Origin: Letharia columbiana
Lineage: Eukaryota > Ascomycota > Lecanoromycetes > Lecanorales > Parmeliaceae
Assembly: GCF_014066305.1 (NCBI RefSeq)
Contig: NW_023501067.1
Span: 124,001-188,000 of the forward strand
Direction of reading: 5' to 3'
Length of the DNA stretch: 64,000 nt
Shown piece by piece: positions 47,876 to 59,435 of the stretch. Within the stretch, counting starts at the first letter, position 1, and each line of letters begins with the position of its first letter. The notes beneath the pieces were generated by a model. The model was not told the origin of the DNA. It saw nothing but the letters and a program-made list of their open reading frames with translations, and searched no databases. Made by a program: the position numbers and the translations under genes.

Positions 47876-48232
47876 ACCAACGGATACCAAGTCTGTGTAC
47901 CTTATGCTGTATAGGCACGATTTATTGAGGCCTAGAATATCAACGACAGATGACTGGTGCACTAATGAGTAATTGTAGACATGCAATCAAACCCATAAGC
48001 ACGGTCTCGTCTATCTTAGCAAGATACGACGCGGCAGACTTAATCGCAAGACGGCGCTGAATCAGGAATGGCCGCCGAAATATTTTGAAAAAATACATCA
48101 AAAGGCGTTTTGATTTCTGAGCTATGTGTGTAGATTCGAAGTTGTTATCGTACGCAAGGTCGCCGGCTTCATGGTAACAGACTTACTGCCCTAGACACGT
48201 ACCACTCCTTTCCCCGCCACACGGCCCTCTTC

Positions 48233-50285
48233 TCACAATCTACCATAGGGCTTTCCTTCTTTCACGACCTCAGTGACTTTGCTATGATACTTTGAGATGA
48301 ACGTCTGCAAATCTTCCTGCTTGCCTTTCCCGGCCGCCCTGTGCGGTATCGGCCTGATGCGAGCATTCAATCCCATTGTCGAAGATCTTTTGATACCTGC
48401 GCAACAGTTGGCGACATCATCGGTATCGGTTCTTTGAAACCTGGGCAAGCAAAACAAATTCCTCGAACGTCTCCCAACATGCAGAACTGCGTTCCGTCAG
48501 GAGTAGCCTCGTTGTATGAGCTATGGCAACGATGATGTGGAGCGAGAGCACGGCGATTGATGAATAGTTTGTTGGTCTTGAAGCTTTATACGCATAGCCT
48601 GCAAGGTAGAATTAGAGAAACCACCTTGCTGATAATCATTGGGAAAGTGAGGTTTTACCGGTGGTAGAGCCATTAAAGGTCATTGGGAAGCCCAACTCCA
48701 GACGTCCAGGAAAAAAAAAGTGGTAGCTTTTTGGGATCTCGGAACAGTCGGTCGCAAAGTCTGTGAAAAGAGCAAGGCTACCCTCCTGCAATTCAGTGCG
48801 ACGCGTGACGCGGCGTCGGCAAAGGCAGTTGAAAGCACGGTCTCAATTTGTTGGACCCAAAAAACCTGCAGAGAAGTTGTCAAGGTTAAGCTGTCTAATG
48901 TGACGTCTGTGACGAGAATCAAGTTTGTGAGCGCGGTGGTAGTCTGCCCCGGGGTATCTTCTCCTGGATAACCTTGTGTGGGCACCATGTAATCTAAGAC
49001 CTCAAGCCATCCTGGTTGCTGATATGTGTCTCCAATTGCCGTCACTACCATTTATGGGTAAAGCTTTATCTACGATTTCCGCCGAAGAGCGTGCACTGCT
49101 GATCGTTGCGCCAATATATTTGCCAGTGTTCTCTAGCGAATATGATGACGATTGTGTCATGATATGCTGTGCTTTATTCCATCGGGCATCTATCGAGCAG
49201 CCGACTCCGTAACGTTGGCCAGTCTTCTCTTCTATAGGACCTATGACCACGAGTCCCGTCGTAACGGAGTTCATGTTGGACTTTGGCGCTATCCAGATCG
49301 TGGTGAGGGAGGATATGTTAGTCATGGCGAAAAGTGGCTGGTTCAGTATGATGTCCTCGTATGGTCCTCTTTGCTCATCCCCTTCAATCCAGGTTTCATA
49401 CTCACGAAGCTGAGGCAACAAAAGCTTCGATGTTTCATTGTTAAAGGTCTGAAGATCGTGTGTCCAGACAGCGCGTACTGCCGAGGCTTGCGAGGGTACT
49501 TGTGCTGACATAGTGCTGGTGGGTGTAGTGTTACCGGGAGACCAGTGCTTGTCAGACCAAAGGTATGTTTGAAAAAAACCGGTTGCCGCATGAGGCGCAA
49601 TTGACCAGGCTTCGACGCTGAAGCCTTCCCCTCTAGGCGTGCCTTGCAAGATCCTTGGGAAAGTGTACTTTGGTGTCTTTATTGAATAGCCACTACGTCT
49701 CCGTGCCGAGTTCAGAATCCCCAAAAACACCGCCCCATTAAGCAAGCGCCGAAATAGCTGAGGCGTGAGAATGAGAAACCAGAAGTTGCAATACCCAGAG
49801 GAAGGCCATCGCCACGTAACACTTCATCTCTTGTGACTTGAAACAGAACAACTGTGTAGCATGCAACTATGAGTAGTTCCTGAATGCACACGTCAATTAA
49901 TGTCTTCATGAGCCAAATGGAATGCAATTACGAACTTGGATTTTGGCGGCGACTTGAATGAATGCTAATGTGACACTATCCTCTTGATCGTTGCTTGAAG
50001 ATCCTCCGAGGTGCTCGCCAATATAGTAGCCCCTGAGTCTCAGCCTCAGAAGGTATAGAAAGACCGCTACAGGGAGGATGTGGATCCAGCAGCGGCTGAG
50101 GGCTTTCCACAGAGAATCCTTTACAACAACTTTTTAGCTTCTAAAAAATCCGAACATAGGTGTTGGAAGATGAAACCGAGAACGTCGAATCCAATGTTCC
50201 GTAGATTGTACGTCAGATCGTCAGCCCAGAATTGTAGAGAATTCTTGAGTCGGCCTACGCGTGCGGCCATCGATGTAGACATGGT
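48233..50285 (-). pseudogene. Broken gene for a large fungal multi-pass membrane protein (three frameshifts)
   Basis: Minus-strand pieces line up in order as one fungal membrane protein of unknown function. An N-terminal part from ~50120 has a membrane helix (HILPVAVFLYLLRLRLRG). After a 53-bp intron the reading KIQ joins ELLIVACYTVVLFQ and GLPLGIATSGFSFSRLSYF. There the frame breaks (~49748) and continues as LLNGAVFLGILNSARRR. A long extracellular-type segment with many N-glycosylation sites runs to NWRHISAT, and the frame breaks again (~49015) before GWLEVLDYMVP. A late helix YSSIAVLSLHIIVAIAHTT and CWETFEEFVLLAQVSK follow. A third break (~48440) leads to TDTDDVANCCAGI and the end at 48233. 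No intron can explain these contiguous shifts, so the gene is dead or the assembly has indels. The 5' end is uncertain. Confidence 0.65.
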
Positions 50286-51762
50286 GTCTGGGCAGGACAA
50301 GGAAGCTATTGCTCTGAGCCGTATGCAAAATTATGCTCAAGCTCACGAGGCCGAAGTCAACATTAGGGAGGTATCGAGGCTGTAGTCGAGTATACCCATC
50401 ACAGAAGACGGAATCTTAGGAAGTCAAAAACGCATCGCAACCACGGTCTGCGGCAAGGCGGCACATCACATTGGCCTTCGTGCAAGCGGAGTGTTCCGAG
50501 CGTATGAATCATGTCCCGAGGTAGAGAACGAAAGGATCATTTCTACAATGATGAAGCTGAGAAGGAAGTGTGTCGATCTTTGGGAAGTCTATCCACTAAT
50601 AAACGTACTTCTAGGAGATCCTGCGCGGGAGATGGTGTAGGCCGAAAGAATCTCATTCGAGAGCAGTCGCACGATTCAAATCAAAAGGAGTCAACGCTGA
50701 CACAAAGAGTGGCCGTAGTGCTTATGGAGGCGAAGGAAGCTGGGCTGGTGGATGTTCAAGTTGCAGGCACATGTCTTAACGAGGTCGGAAGGAGTGTCAA
50801 TTGCAGAAAGTTTCAATTGATCCATTCCAATGTATGATCGATGGTAGAATTTATCTGTGCATCATTAATAGCGCAGCCTCGACAGCGCAACAAAGACTCA
50901 TGCATCCCTGCGTACTTTACCTTCCATCATGCTGTGCGTACCAAGCAACACTCGGACCGTGTCTTACTCCCAACCTGGTAAGGAAAATCCTTCAGGACAA
51001 TATCCGTCTGACAGTGAAATAATGCTCCACCAGATGGTATACATCCGGTCTCGTCACCCAAAGATGCGCCGGACGAGCTCCCCTCATTCTTCCGAAGCTA
51101 TGAGACCAGCTCTGAGCAGCACGAAGGCACTTAGTCCCCTGAGAGGCTAATCCGTCCTCCCTCGGGAGCACAGCGACGACATCTACGGCCACATCTCCAA
51201 AGTCATCAGGCCAGGATATCCGTTACAACAATCTCTGTCGTAAGTACGTCTGGACACAGGGCCGAAGACTGAATAGTAGACCAAAAAGCAACCTCGCAAC
51301 ACTTTGCTTGTCGGGGATCATTCGCAAAGAAAACCCAAGTCTAGATGCTTCTTCACGTGTATGGAAAGCACAGCGAGAGACAGCCTCTCGAGAGCTTCTT
51401 GTCACTTACCAGGTATGCTCACGCATGCAAAGAAATCGACGTGGAAGATTGAACCATAACTATTGGTCACCGTACCGAGAGAGTATCAGTCTCATCAATT
51501 GTCAATTCCTCATAGAATACCACCATCCCATAAATATCCAAGCTGAAAACATCGACTTCGACAACAAGCATCGCGAAGAGTGAGAGTTTTAGATCCCGCC
51601 AAGACCAGGACCGCCAAGACGGAACCATTCCGTCTATTTACAAAAATCCGCCATAACTCCAGTACCGTATCCCTCAAACACCGCAAACCCATCACCAACC
51701 CCTCCACTTCCTTCCTCAGCCAGCCAAGCGCACAAACACCCCGCTCCAGCCCGCAAACGCGC
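50286..51762. other. Region without a resolved gene
   Basis: Two stretches on the plus strand look partly coding: ~50455-50635, and 51308-51420 (ending before a possible donor after LLVTYQ). They carry stops or frame changes and match no family I recognise. A short stretch of ordinary intergenic DNA follows. Confidence 0.3.
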
Positions 51763-52272
51763 ATGCTCCAAATCCCCCAACCGCCCACCACTCCACCCAC
51801 CCCAACCATGGCCCCCCACCCCCGCAACAGCAACCCCCCCAGCATCTGGGCCCAGGTCCGCCTTCTCCCCCCCCCCCCCATCCCCCATCCCCATCCCCCA
51901 TCCCCATCCCCATCCCCATCCCCCCATCCCCCCCTCCCCCATCCCCACCCCCACTAACCCCCCCCCCCCAGATGTCCTACACCCCCCCCGGGGCCCCTGC
52001 CGGAGCAAAACGTCCATCGTGACGAGCTGCCCGTGCCACCGGTTCATGCAGCACCCGCAGCAGGCGGGGACGTCGTACTTGTGCGACGGGTGCGGGCACC
52101 ACGCCAGCTTCCACGGGATGGAGGGGCGGGAGGAGGAGGAGGTTGTGGGGCGGTGGAAGGCGGAGGCGGAGGCGGAGGCGGAGAGCGGGGTGGTGGTGGT
52201 GGGGGGGGGTGGGTGGTGGGGGGGAGAAGAAACGGGGGAAGAGGAGGAGGATGATGATGATTGGTGGGGGGG

Positions 52273-52307
<35 letters not shown>

Positions 52308-52381
52308 GGAGGGGGGGAGGGGGAGGTGGCGGTTACGGGTGGGAGGAAGAGGAGGGGAGGGGAGGGAGGTGGGGGGGATGA
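51763..52381 (+). CDS. Candidate small Cys/His-rich protein in low-complexity DNA (structure uncertain)
   Basis: A plausible exon reads CRSKTSIVTSCPCHRFMQHP followed by CDGCGHHASFHGME. This CPC...CDGCGHH pattern recurs in small fungal proteins and looks metal-binding. The N-terminal exon would start at 51763 (MLQIPQPPTTPP) and be followed by an intron whose 3' part is the C-rich tract ending CCCCCCAG near 51971. The phases do not agree with the sequence as given (one base short or long), which could be miscounted homopolymer. Downstream the protein would become Glu/Gly-rich through the G-tract. Treat start, intron and end as approximate. Confidence 0.35.
51863..51970 (+). repeat. C-rich low-complexity tract
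   Basis: A run of C (51866-51879) is followed by repeated CCCATCCCCAT-type units up to a second C run. It is pyrimidine-only over long stretches. Confidence 0.8.
52276..52306 (+). repeat. 31-nt uninterrupted G run within a ~300-bp G-rich tract
   Basis: Thirty-one consecutive G at 52276-52306, within 52080-52380 that is dominated by GGAGG/GGTGG units. It is capable of forming quadruplexes. Homopolymer length in an assembly is often inaccurate. Confidence 0.8.
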
Positions 52382-52745
52382 TAGGAGGCTGCAGTAGAGA
52401 ACATTACAGGCTATGGGAGTGACAGGTTCGGCTCTAGATACCCAATGAAGCGCATGCAAGTCCTTTGAGAAGAGTCTATTCATGTTTCTGCTGTCGCAAT
52501 GCTACCTATACTGCCACACATACGCTGGGAATCGATCCTATGCTTGCGTATATGAAAGGGGACCGCCGATGTGGTATCTTAATCGAACAAAAACCCACCC
52601 TTTCATGCAAGCCAAATTTGCAAAATTCCAAGCAACAACGCCGACCTCCAGCGCCTAACGCTAAATCGTGACTGCATACACCGCCAACGCATAAGAATAT
52701 GTTGAAGACCCCCCGTCTTTCTCTCTCTTTTCCATCACAGGAATT

Positions 52746-55515
52746 CTATCCTCCGCCCCTCGCAAGGTGTATGACGAGTCTGTTGGCGAGATCGAGGAAT
52801 GGTTGAGGACTGGTAACGTCCTTGTCTGCAACCCTATATCCAGACCCAATGAATTCCGTGATCTCCTCACCCTTCTTGTTCACCGTCTTATGTTCTCCAA
52901 TAATGGACTCGTACCCGGCACACTTAAAGTCTACCAAGTAGGTTTCTAGCTCCAGGACGTAGATCTGAAGGTCCAGGTAGACGAAACAGGCAGTGTTGTC
53001 GAAGTTGTCGATGATATGCTCTATGCCGGCAACGCTGGTCGCAGATCCGGCTGCCGAGCTCAGGCTACCAAGCGTAACACTACCGCGTCGGCCTGATCCA
53101 TCGTTGCTGTTGAGGTCGATGCGGCTGCTTTGTGCAGAATTGGAGTTGATCACGCCGGGTGGGGACATGCCCTTTTTCTCCCAACGGACATGGATACACC
53201 AAGGATCTTTGGGTATGTAGCCCGGAGGAAAATGGTTGATATCGACATCATCATCGTTCTCGCTGTCGGAGTCGTCCTCATAGGAAGGTCGGGCTTCAGT
53301 GCGGTCGCTTTCGGAAGCGGCGGCATCATCCCCACTAGAATCTGAAGGATCGTTGACGGCAGCGCGATGGCCACCACGTATATGGTGCTTGTCTTTCTCA
53401 GGACTCTCAGAAAGCGTAGATTCGGCCGCGGTAAGATGAGTGGCTCCAGCAACGTTGACAGGGTAAGGAGCACCATCGCGAGGCTTGTTCTGTTGAGGTT
53501 CCGCAACTTGCCATTGGCAGTCCCCCATTGAACCCAATGCCTTGTAAAGACACTTGATTGCGTCTAGTGGCTCGCTTTTACTTCGAATGCCAAATTGCCA
53601 TTTGGTGCGATTACCCTTTGTCTTGGGAGCAGTGATGAGGACCCCCGTGGGATCTTTGGAGGCGTTGGCAGTGATTGTCTGAAGCTGAATGGTGGACCGA
53701 GAGTGTGGTTTCAGACGCCGAGCAGTCTCAGCTTGCTCCTCACTAGTCTGCTCACGGCTATCGACATCGAGTGACATTCTGGAAAGCTTGTCCATTCCCT
53801 CAAGCTCGAGAGCCTCGCCTCGTTCTTCTGCACGCCTACGGCGTTGATCCGCCCGTCGCATTTCCATAATTTGATTGTGGTACATAGGTAGACTCGTAGT
53901 TAGGATACCAATCTTGCTGACATATGGCTTTTCCAGTGCCTCTTCACGAGTCGTGTCGACAGCAGTCTCTTGGGTAGAGGAGTTAGGCTCAGTGCCTGCC
54001 GATGCGGTAGCTGAGTCCAGCTGAGCTTCACGTAGCTGCTGATAATTTTTACGGGTGGGGAAGCTGTTAAAGTTTGACTGGGCAGCCTCAGCCATTGGCG
54101 AAGAGAATTGGTGTGATGTCGAATTCCATGCTGGTGGTGAGGTTGCGAGGAAGCCTAGATTTTGGGCATGCGTGAGATTCGCTGTTGGGGCAATTACTTA
54201 GTCACCCCTCGACTAAATCATCTGATGCTGACAACCTGCAGGACGTCGAAGGGAAGGTACTACTTACGGTTTGTCTGCATGATCTGATTTTCTCTCACGA
54301 TCAAGTACGCGTCTTTGATCGCATTTGGCTCATCCTTGCCAAGTGCATCCTGTACATCGTCCTTGGCGTAACCCATTGTTTTCCCCAATTTACCGATCAC
54401 AGACTCATGAATCTGTTCCTGCACGGCCGGCGGCTTTCCAGGTGCCAATTTTCGCGGATCTATGGCCTTATTTGGATCAACTCCTGTGTCGATGAATTCC
54501 TCGACAGGCTGCTTCAAGTAATCCTCGAGACCTTCATTAAACCATGGATCCTGGCGGATGTCTGGAATGCTAATGCGCTGAACCGGGTTGACTTTTAGCA
54601 TCTTATGGATAATATGCTTCGCCCCAGAAGATACAAAGGGCGGCGTCTGGTACGAGCCGGTGGCGATTTTCTTGAAGAGTGCCGGAATTAAATCGTCATC
54701 GAATGGCAGGCGGCCGACCAACAAAACGTAAAGTATGACACCGCAGCTCCAGACGTCCACCTCTGGCCCAGCATACAGCTTCCCCGAGATCACCTCAGGC
54801 GCCGCATAGTTGGGGCTACCACAGCTGGTCTTCAAGAAGTTGCCATCCGTCATGATATTGCTCAACCCAAAGTCGGCAATTTTGACGTTGAGGTCAGAAT
54901 CGAGCAGGAGATTCTCTGGCTTCAAGTCTCTATGGACGATCTTATGCCGGTGGCAGTACTCCACGGCACAGACGATTTGTTGAAAAAACCGACGAGCCTT
55001 GGTCTCTGCCATTTTTCCATGCTTGACAAGGTAATCAAAGAGTTCTCCCCCAGCGTATTCGAGTACCATGATGATGTCTGTGGGGCTTGTGATGACGGTG
55101 TAACTGTAACGGTCAGCTACTGTCTCTCTTTCCCATGGAAACCTAGATGTTCATACAGTTTGATGATATGCGGATGTCTTAGCAGTTGCAGGTATTGAAT
55201 CTCTCTTTCAACTCTCCCCGCCATGTCCCTTGATATAAGCTTCTTGCGCGATATGATCTTGAGCGCCACCTCTTGTTTGGTGAAGCGGTGGGTCGCCAGC
55301 TTGACTTTGCCAAAGGACCCTTCACCTAGTGTCCGTACGACGTCATATGCACCTATTTGCTGGGCAATGCGACGGTCGGCAGGGATCTTGGCTACTCGGC
55401 TAGCAGCTTGATGAGAGTCTGTCCTGGGTCTGGCCGCATGTCGTTGATTGCGACGTTCTGCTGCAGGCCCAGAGAGTGACATGGAGAGCTCCTCATCGTC
55501 GAAAGTAGAGGCCAT
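52746..55515 (-). CDS. SNF1: SNF1/AMP-activated protein kinase catalytic subunit
   Basis: Serine/threonine kinase of the Snf1 complex, central to glucose derepression and energy sensing; cytosolic and nuclear. Exons 55515-55157, 55103-54268 and 54181-52746 join in phase to 876 residues. Kinase landmarks: P-loop LGEGSFGKV (~64-71), IVHRDLKPENLLL (~175-187), IADFGLS (~195-201), and the activation loop LKTSCGSPNYAAPE with the activating Thr at ~212. The UBA-like autoinhibitory region follows (ENQIMQTN). The C-terminal regulatory domain has the hallmarks FLATSPPAW, KPYVSKIGILTTSLPMYH, WQFGIRSKSEP and the terminal YLVDFKCAGYE. An acidic low-complexity insert (~660-720) separates the halves of the C-terminal domain. 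It is a typical single-copy conserved gene and looks intact. Confidence 0.97.
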
Positions 55516-57182
55516 CTCGTTGTACCACTCAGTACCAATGTTGTAGGTATGAAGGTTGTAGAGCTCCGCTCGAGTTCGCGATTACGAGCCTCAGGCGAGT
55601 GTTTGGACACAGCGCTTCGGTCTCTCGCTCTCTGAATATGCCGAAACTATCTTTTCACCAAACAGTCGAGGGGAAGGTAGATGTATTGCCCGGAGAGGTT
55701 GCCAATTTGTTTTCCGAAGATGGGGTTCAGGAGGGAGTTTGGTTATTGTGTATAGCCTCATACAGCTTTCTTTTGTGGTCAGAATGAATTCTGGGTGGTT
55801 GGGAATGGGGAAGGTCGCGGAAGGTGAGGGTACGGAAGTCTGTGTCTATTGACCGGTGTCGAGAGCGAAGATTTCCGAATTGACGTATGAAAGTCGGTGT
55901 GTGGTGGGAAAGATATCCAAAATAGCGATAGAGAAAGTTTGATAGGATTTGAGCAAGGTTGTGGTGAGGCGGAGAGGTAAGGGAAATATGCGTGATGGGT
56001 AAAGTGCGTTGAAGATGAATGGGAAAGTCGAGTCACTTTCAAGTTAGTTGATAAGTGTGCCCTGTGGCTGGAGCTACCCCTACAATATTTAAGGTAAGTA
56101 CCTTAGCCGCTAATGTCGGCAGATACCTGTGGCTCCCGGGGCCTAAAGTACCTTAGCAGTGAACCCATTTAGCGTCTGCAAAACCCATATATATCTTCTT
56201 ATTCCAACTTCCTACTTTCATAACAATAAACGGGTAGTTGTCATAAGTCAAGTAGTAGGTGGAGGTTTCTCTTGGAACTAGATCTACGGTGGACGAAGGA
56301 ACGATTGGTGATGCCAAGAAATTGGAAAACGGGTTTGCACACGCTAAATCCTGGGATGGACGTGGGAAGTGGTGCATGCAAAGCTTGTACGTAGCCTGGA
56401 GAGGCGGTCTACCTGCACTTCCACTCATCCCATACCATGGCGCTGGCATCAGACATGGGAGCCTCAATGGTTCAAGTCTTTCGAACCGAAATTCATCGAC
56501 CTTTTAACGGCCCTACAAGGTTCATGCCCTTATCTGAATGCCTCAACAGTCGCTTCCCTTGGTGAATGTCACAGGGAGTCCTAAATATCGCCCAACCAGG
56601 AATGGTTTACCGCATCTAGCATAGAAAGGCTTGAAGAATGGCTATTGGCTTGATGATCATGATGTCCATTGGGAAAGAATATTGGCTGGGCATCGGTTTC
56701 ATTTTCATCAATGGTGTAGAATCTACCTCGTACCCTTGGCTACTGTATACCAGATTGATGGTTCGAAGATGCTGCATCCTCGGAGATAGGATCTCCACAT
56801 AGCTGCTGGTTGGCCCACTGAGAGATCTCGAAGCAGAAAGGCGTGGGATTTCGGAGGCATCTCCACACTCGAGCCAGCACTGCTCATCAAGATCTATACA
56901 ATCGAGACGAACTCGTTGTATCTTTCAAATCATTAGCCGCACAACATCCGACTTTGGTGGTGGCAGAATTATCCTAGCCTTAGCTTGGGGAAAGAGCGTT
57001 GGATGTCCGGGATTTCCTAACGAGCCCACGTGAAGGCTTTAGATGGAGCGATGTGGAAGCGAATATGCTGTTGAGAAGAGTGTTGGCCGGGCGCCGCTCC
57101 GAGGCCCTCGAAGCCACTGATATCAAGAATTGCTGTGAAAGATCCTCTTGCACGTTCGATGCGTTTGTCCAATGCCACATAG
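55516..57182. other. Intergenic region upstream of SNF1, no supported gene
   Basis: Contains the 5' region of SNF1 and the 3' flank of the mitochondrial-type gene. A short AAGGTAAGTACCTTA palindrome lies near 56090. No coding stretch stands out. Confidence 0.45.
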
Positions 57183-57987
57183 TCACCTCAAATTAGCATC
57201 CTCCAGCTTCAGTCTCTCTACCAGCTTTTGTCGTAGAAAAGGACTTAGACCCAAGCTGGATCTTCGTCAACCATGGTTCGGTCAGGGCAGACATTGAACT
57301 CACAAGCCATCTCTTGTAACAACCCTATAGCTCCCAGAACTCTGATACCTCCCATGTCCATCGACAAACTTCCCCTCCCCATCCACCTCAAGGCTTCCAA
57401 AGATATCCTCGGGGTCCGGTATCCGACCGAAGTCTGGTGGATGCCTCTCGTCGTAGACGTGGATATAGCCACCCCGTCCACCGCCACCAGCACCACCCTG
57501 GCTACTCGCTCCCCCAGCGCCGTCCCCCCCAGTCCCGCCGCCGCCGCCGTACGCTGTCCCCCGTCTCTTCTGCTGCTGCTGTGGGAAGAAAGCTCCGCCG
57601 GAGCCGAGACTTGAGCCGGAGGTTGAGGCCATTGCTTGTGCTTGCGATATGACGTTCACATCCTCACATGCATGCTGTGCAATGACGGATTGCAGGATGT
57701 CGAGAAATCTGTGGTTCTCGGTGAACGAGTCTGGTGTTGGGGGAAGCTTGGTAGTGGTGCCGACCGCAAGCTCGGCTCTGGGAGGAGCGTAGGAGAGAAG
57801 AGATAGAATATGGCTGTTGATTGATCGGTCGTCTGGAAAGACATACTGGTCAAACTGTGAGTATGAGATGCTGGGTACAGATTGGTAGACGTACGATGTA
57901 AGGATTTCCTTCTAATGTTGCTACGCTGCGGCGGCTGGCAACGGCGACGGGCCTGAGCAATGCTCTATGCACAGTCCGAGCGAACAT
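57183..57987 (-). CDS. Conserved ascomycete mitochondrial-type protein of unknown function
   Basis: 238 residues; exons 57987-57895, 57854-57304 and 57255-57183 join in phase to the stop. The N-terminus is an Arg/Ala-rich presequence without acids (MFARTVHRALLRPVAVASRR), so mitochondrial import is likely. The body has the conserved-looking segments VFPDDRSINSHILSLLSYAP and TTKLPPTPDSFTEN. A Gln/Gly-rich low-complexity linker then precedes HPPDFGRIPDPEDIFGSLEV, YQSSGSYRVVTRDG and the C-terminal LGLSPFLRQKLVERLK. I recognise this as a pattern shared by fungal homologues but cannot name a function. The glycine linker is encoded by repetitive GGA/GGC/GGT codons. Confidence 0.78.
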
Positions 57988-59435
57988 TCAGGCGAACTAA
58001 ATCAGGAATTGGGTATCGAGAGGGAAAATGGACAATGACGGCGATGAATCTCCACCCAAAGTAATGGCTCGGCAAGACTTGCTCCTTTTTGCTTAGAGTG
58101 TGGTCTTGGCGCCTCGAGCGGTACCGAGGTACATGGAAGAACTTGCGCGCGCCATCGCTTCCGCTAGCTACAGTCCCAACCAGATGATCTGGGACATGGC
58201 GGGCGTGACGGGTATAAAGGAAAGCGGTGCGCTGCTCATTCTGGCTCTTCTTATGAAATGACTGCTATCAATCTTTCCACCACCTTTTTTCTTCCGACTT
58301 CCCCCTCTATTTCATACGATTATCGATTGGAAAGATTTATCCCCGATAGATCGGCAGAAGAGCTTCTGGAGAGAGCCACAGCCAATGAACATAGGCAGAG
58401 AGCTCATTAGGCAGAGAATAGTATTAAGAAAAACACAAAGTGGAATGCGAGGAAGGAAGACGCTGAAGGATCAGAGTTGGGTATTGAACCGAATTTGGAG
58501 TTGACATTTGGGGCTACTTCAGGCAGTCAAGTCAGGCCCGATTGAAAGGGTGGGACTTCTCGGGCACTCTCGGATGGATACAGGCGTCAAGGAAGTGCTA
58601 GAATGCAAGACAGCATTGATGTTCGTCATCTGCAATGGAGATGTAGCTATGACCAAGCTATTTTTTACACCGTAATGGCGCGGATATCAGGTCTCAAGAA
58701 TCAAATGATCTTTGAGTGCATATAGAGAAAAATGCTTCTTTTCCCACTGGTGCCACTATATATCTGACATCCAGCAGCCTCATCCTAAACCGTGGCTGCA
58801 ACTTGTGATCTAGCCCAGGCTACGCACTGTTTTCGATCAGCGCGTCCATGTTCTCATCCGTTTCGATGGGCGCTGCTGGATTTTGTGCTGGATGGGCCTC
58901 TTATCCTCTCACTCTTCCCAAATTTGACTCGGCACCGCCAGCAAGATGGACATTTTCAGGCACCGTCGAGTTGCCTTTTCGCCGTAAGTGCAGCGTACCA
59001 AGATCCATTATGACTTCAGCAACGTGAAGAGACGACAGTCCACGTAATGTGGGTGGTCAAATGCAACGTCTAATAAGCAATTGAACCTTGTAATTGGCGA
59101 CATCGTCCGAGGAGAAACATGGCCTTCCATGGTTGACGTCTTTACGTCAAGGAATGGCAGATGCAAGGCGAGAGGAAAAGCAAAGTGTGGCATAGTATAT
59201 CTTGATTCATGATTATAGTAATGCGAAAGCGGCTGTTCCTGGCAAAGCTGACAATGGCGCCTCTCTGATTGGTCGAATCTGCACACCTAGCGCTGTCAGC
59301 ACCGCCCTTCCTATCCCTTTCCCTCTTCTTTTCAATAAATGACATGATACTTTACTCATTTTTCACACGATTGTAACTGAGAGTTCCTAATCTAGCATAT
59401 CGCTTTTTGTTTGTCTGCATTTCCTCTCCAACACG
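57988..59435. other. Divergent intergenic region (1.45 kb), nothing recognised
   Basis: Lies between outward-facing genes. No supported coding, repeat or RNA gene. Confidence 0.45.

Noticed and set aside
51634..52483. Long Gly-rich and Pro-rich frames on the minus strand
   Set aside because: They arise from C/G homopolymer tracts and have no conserved motif.
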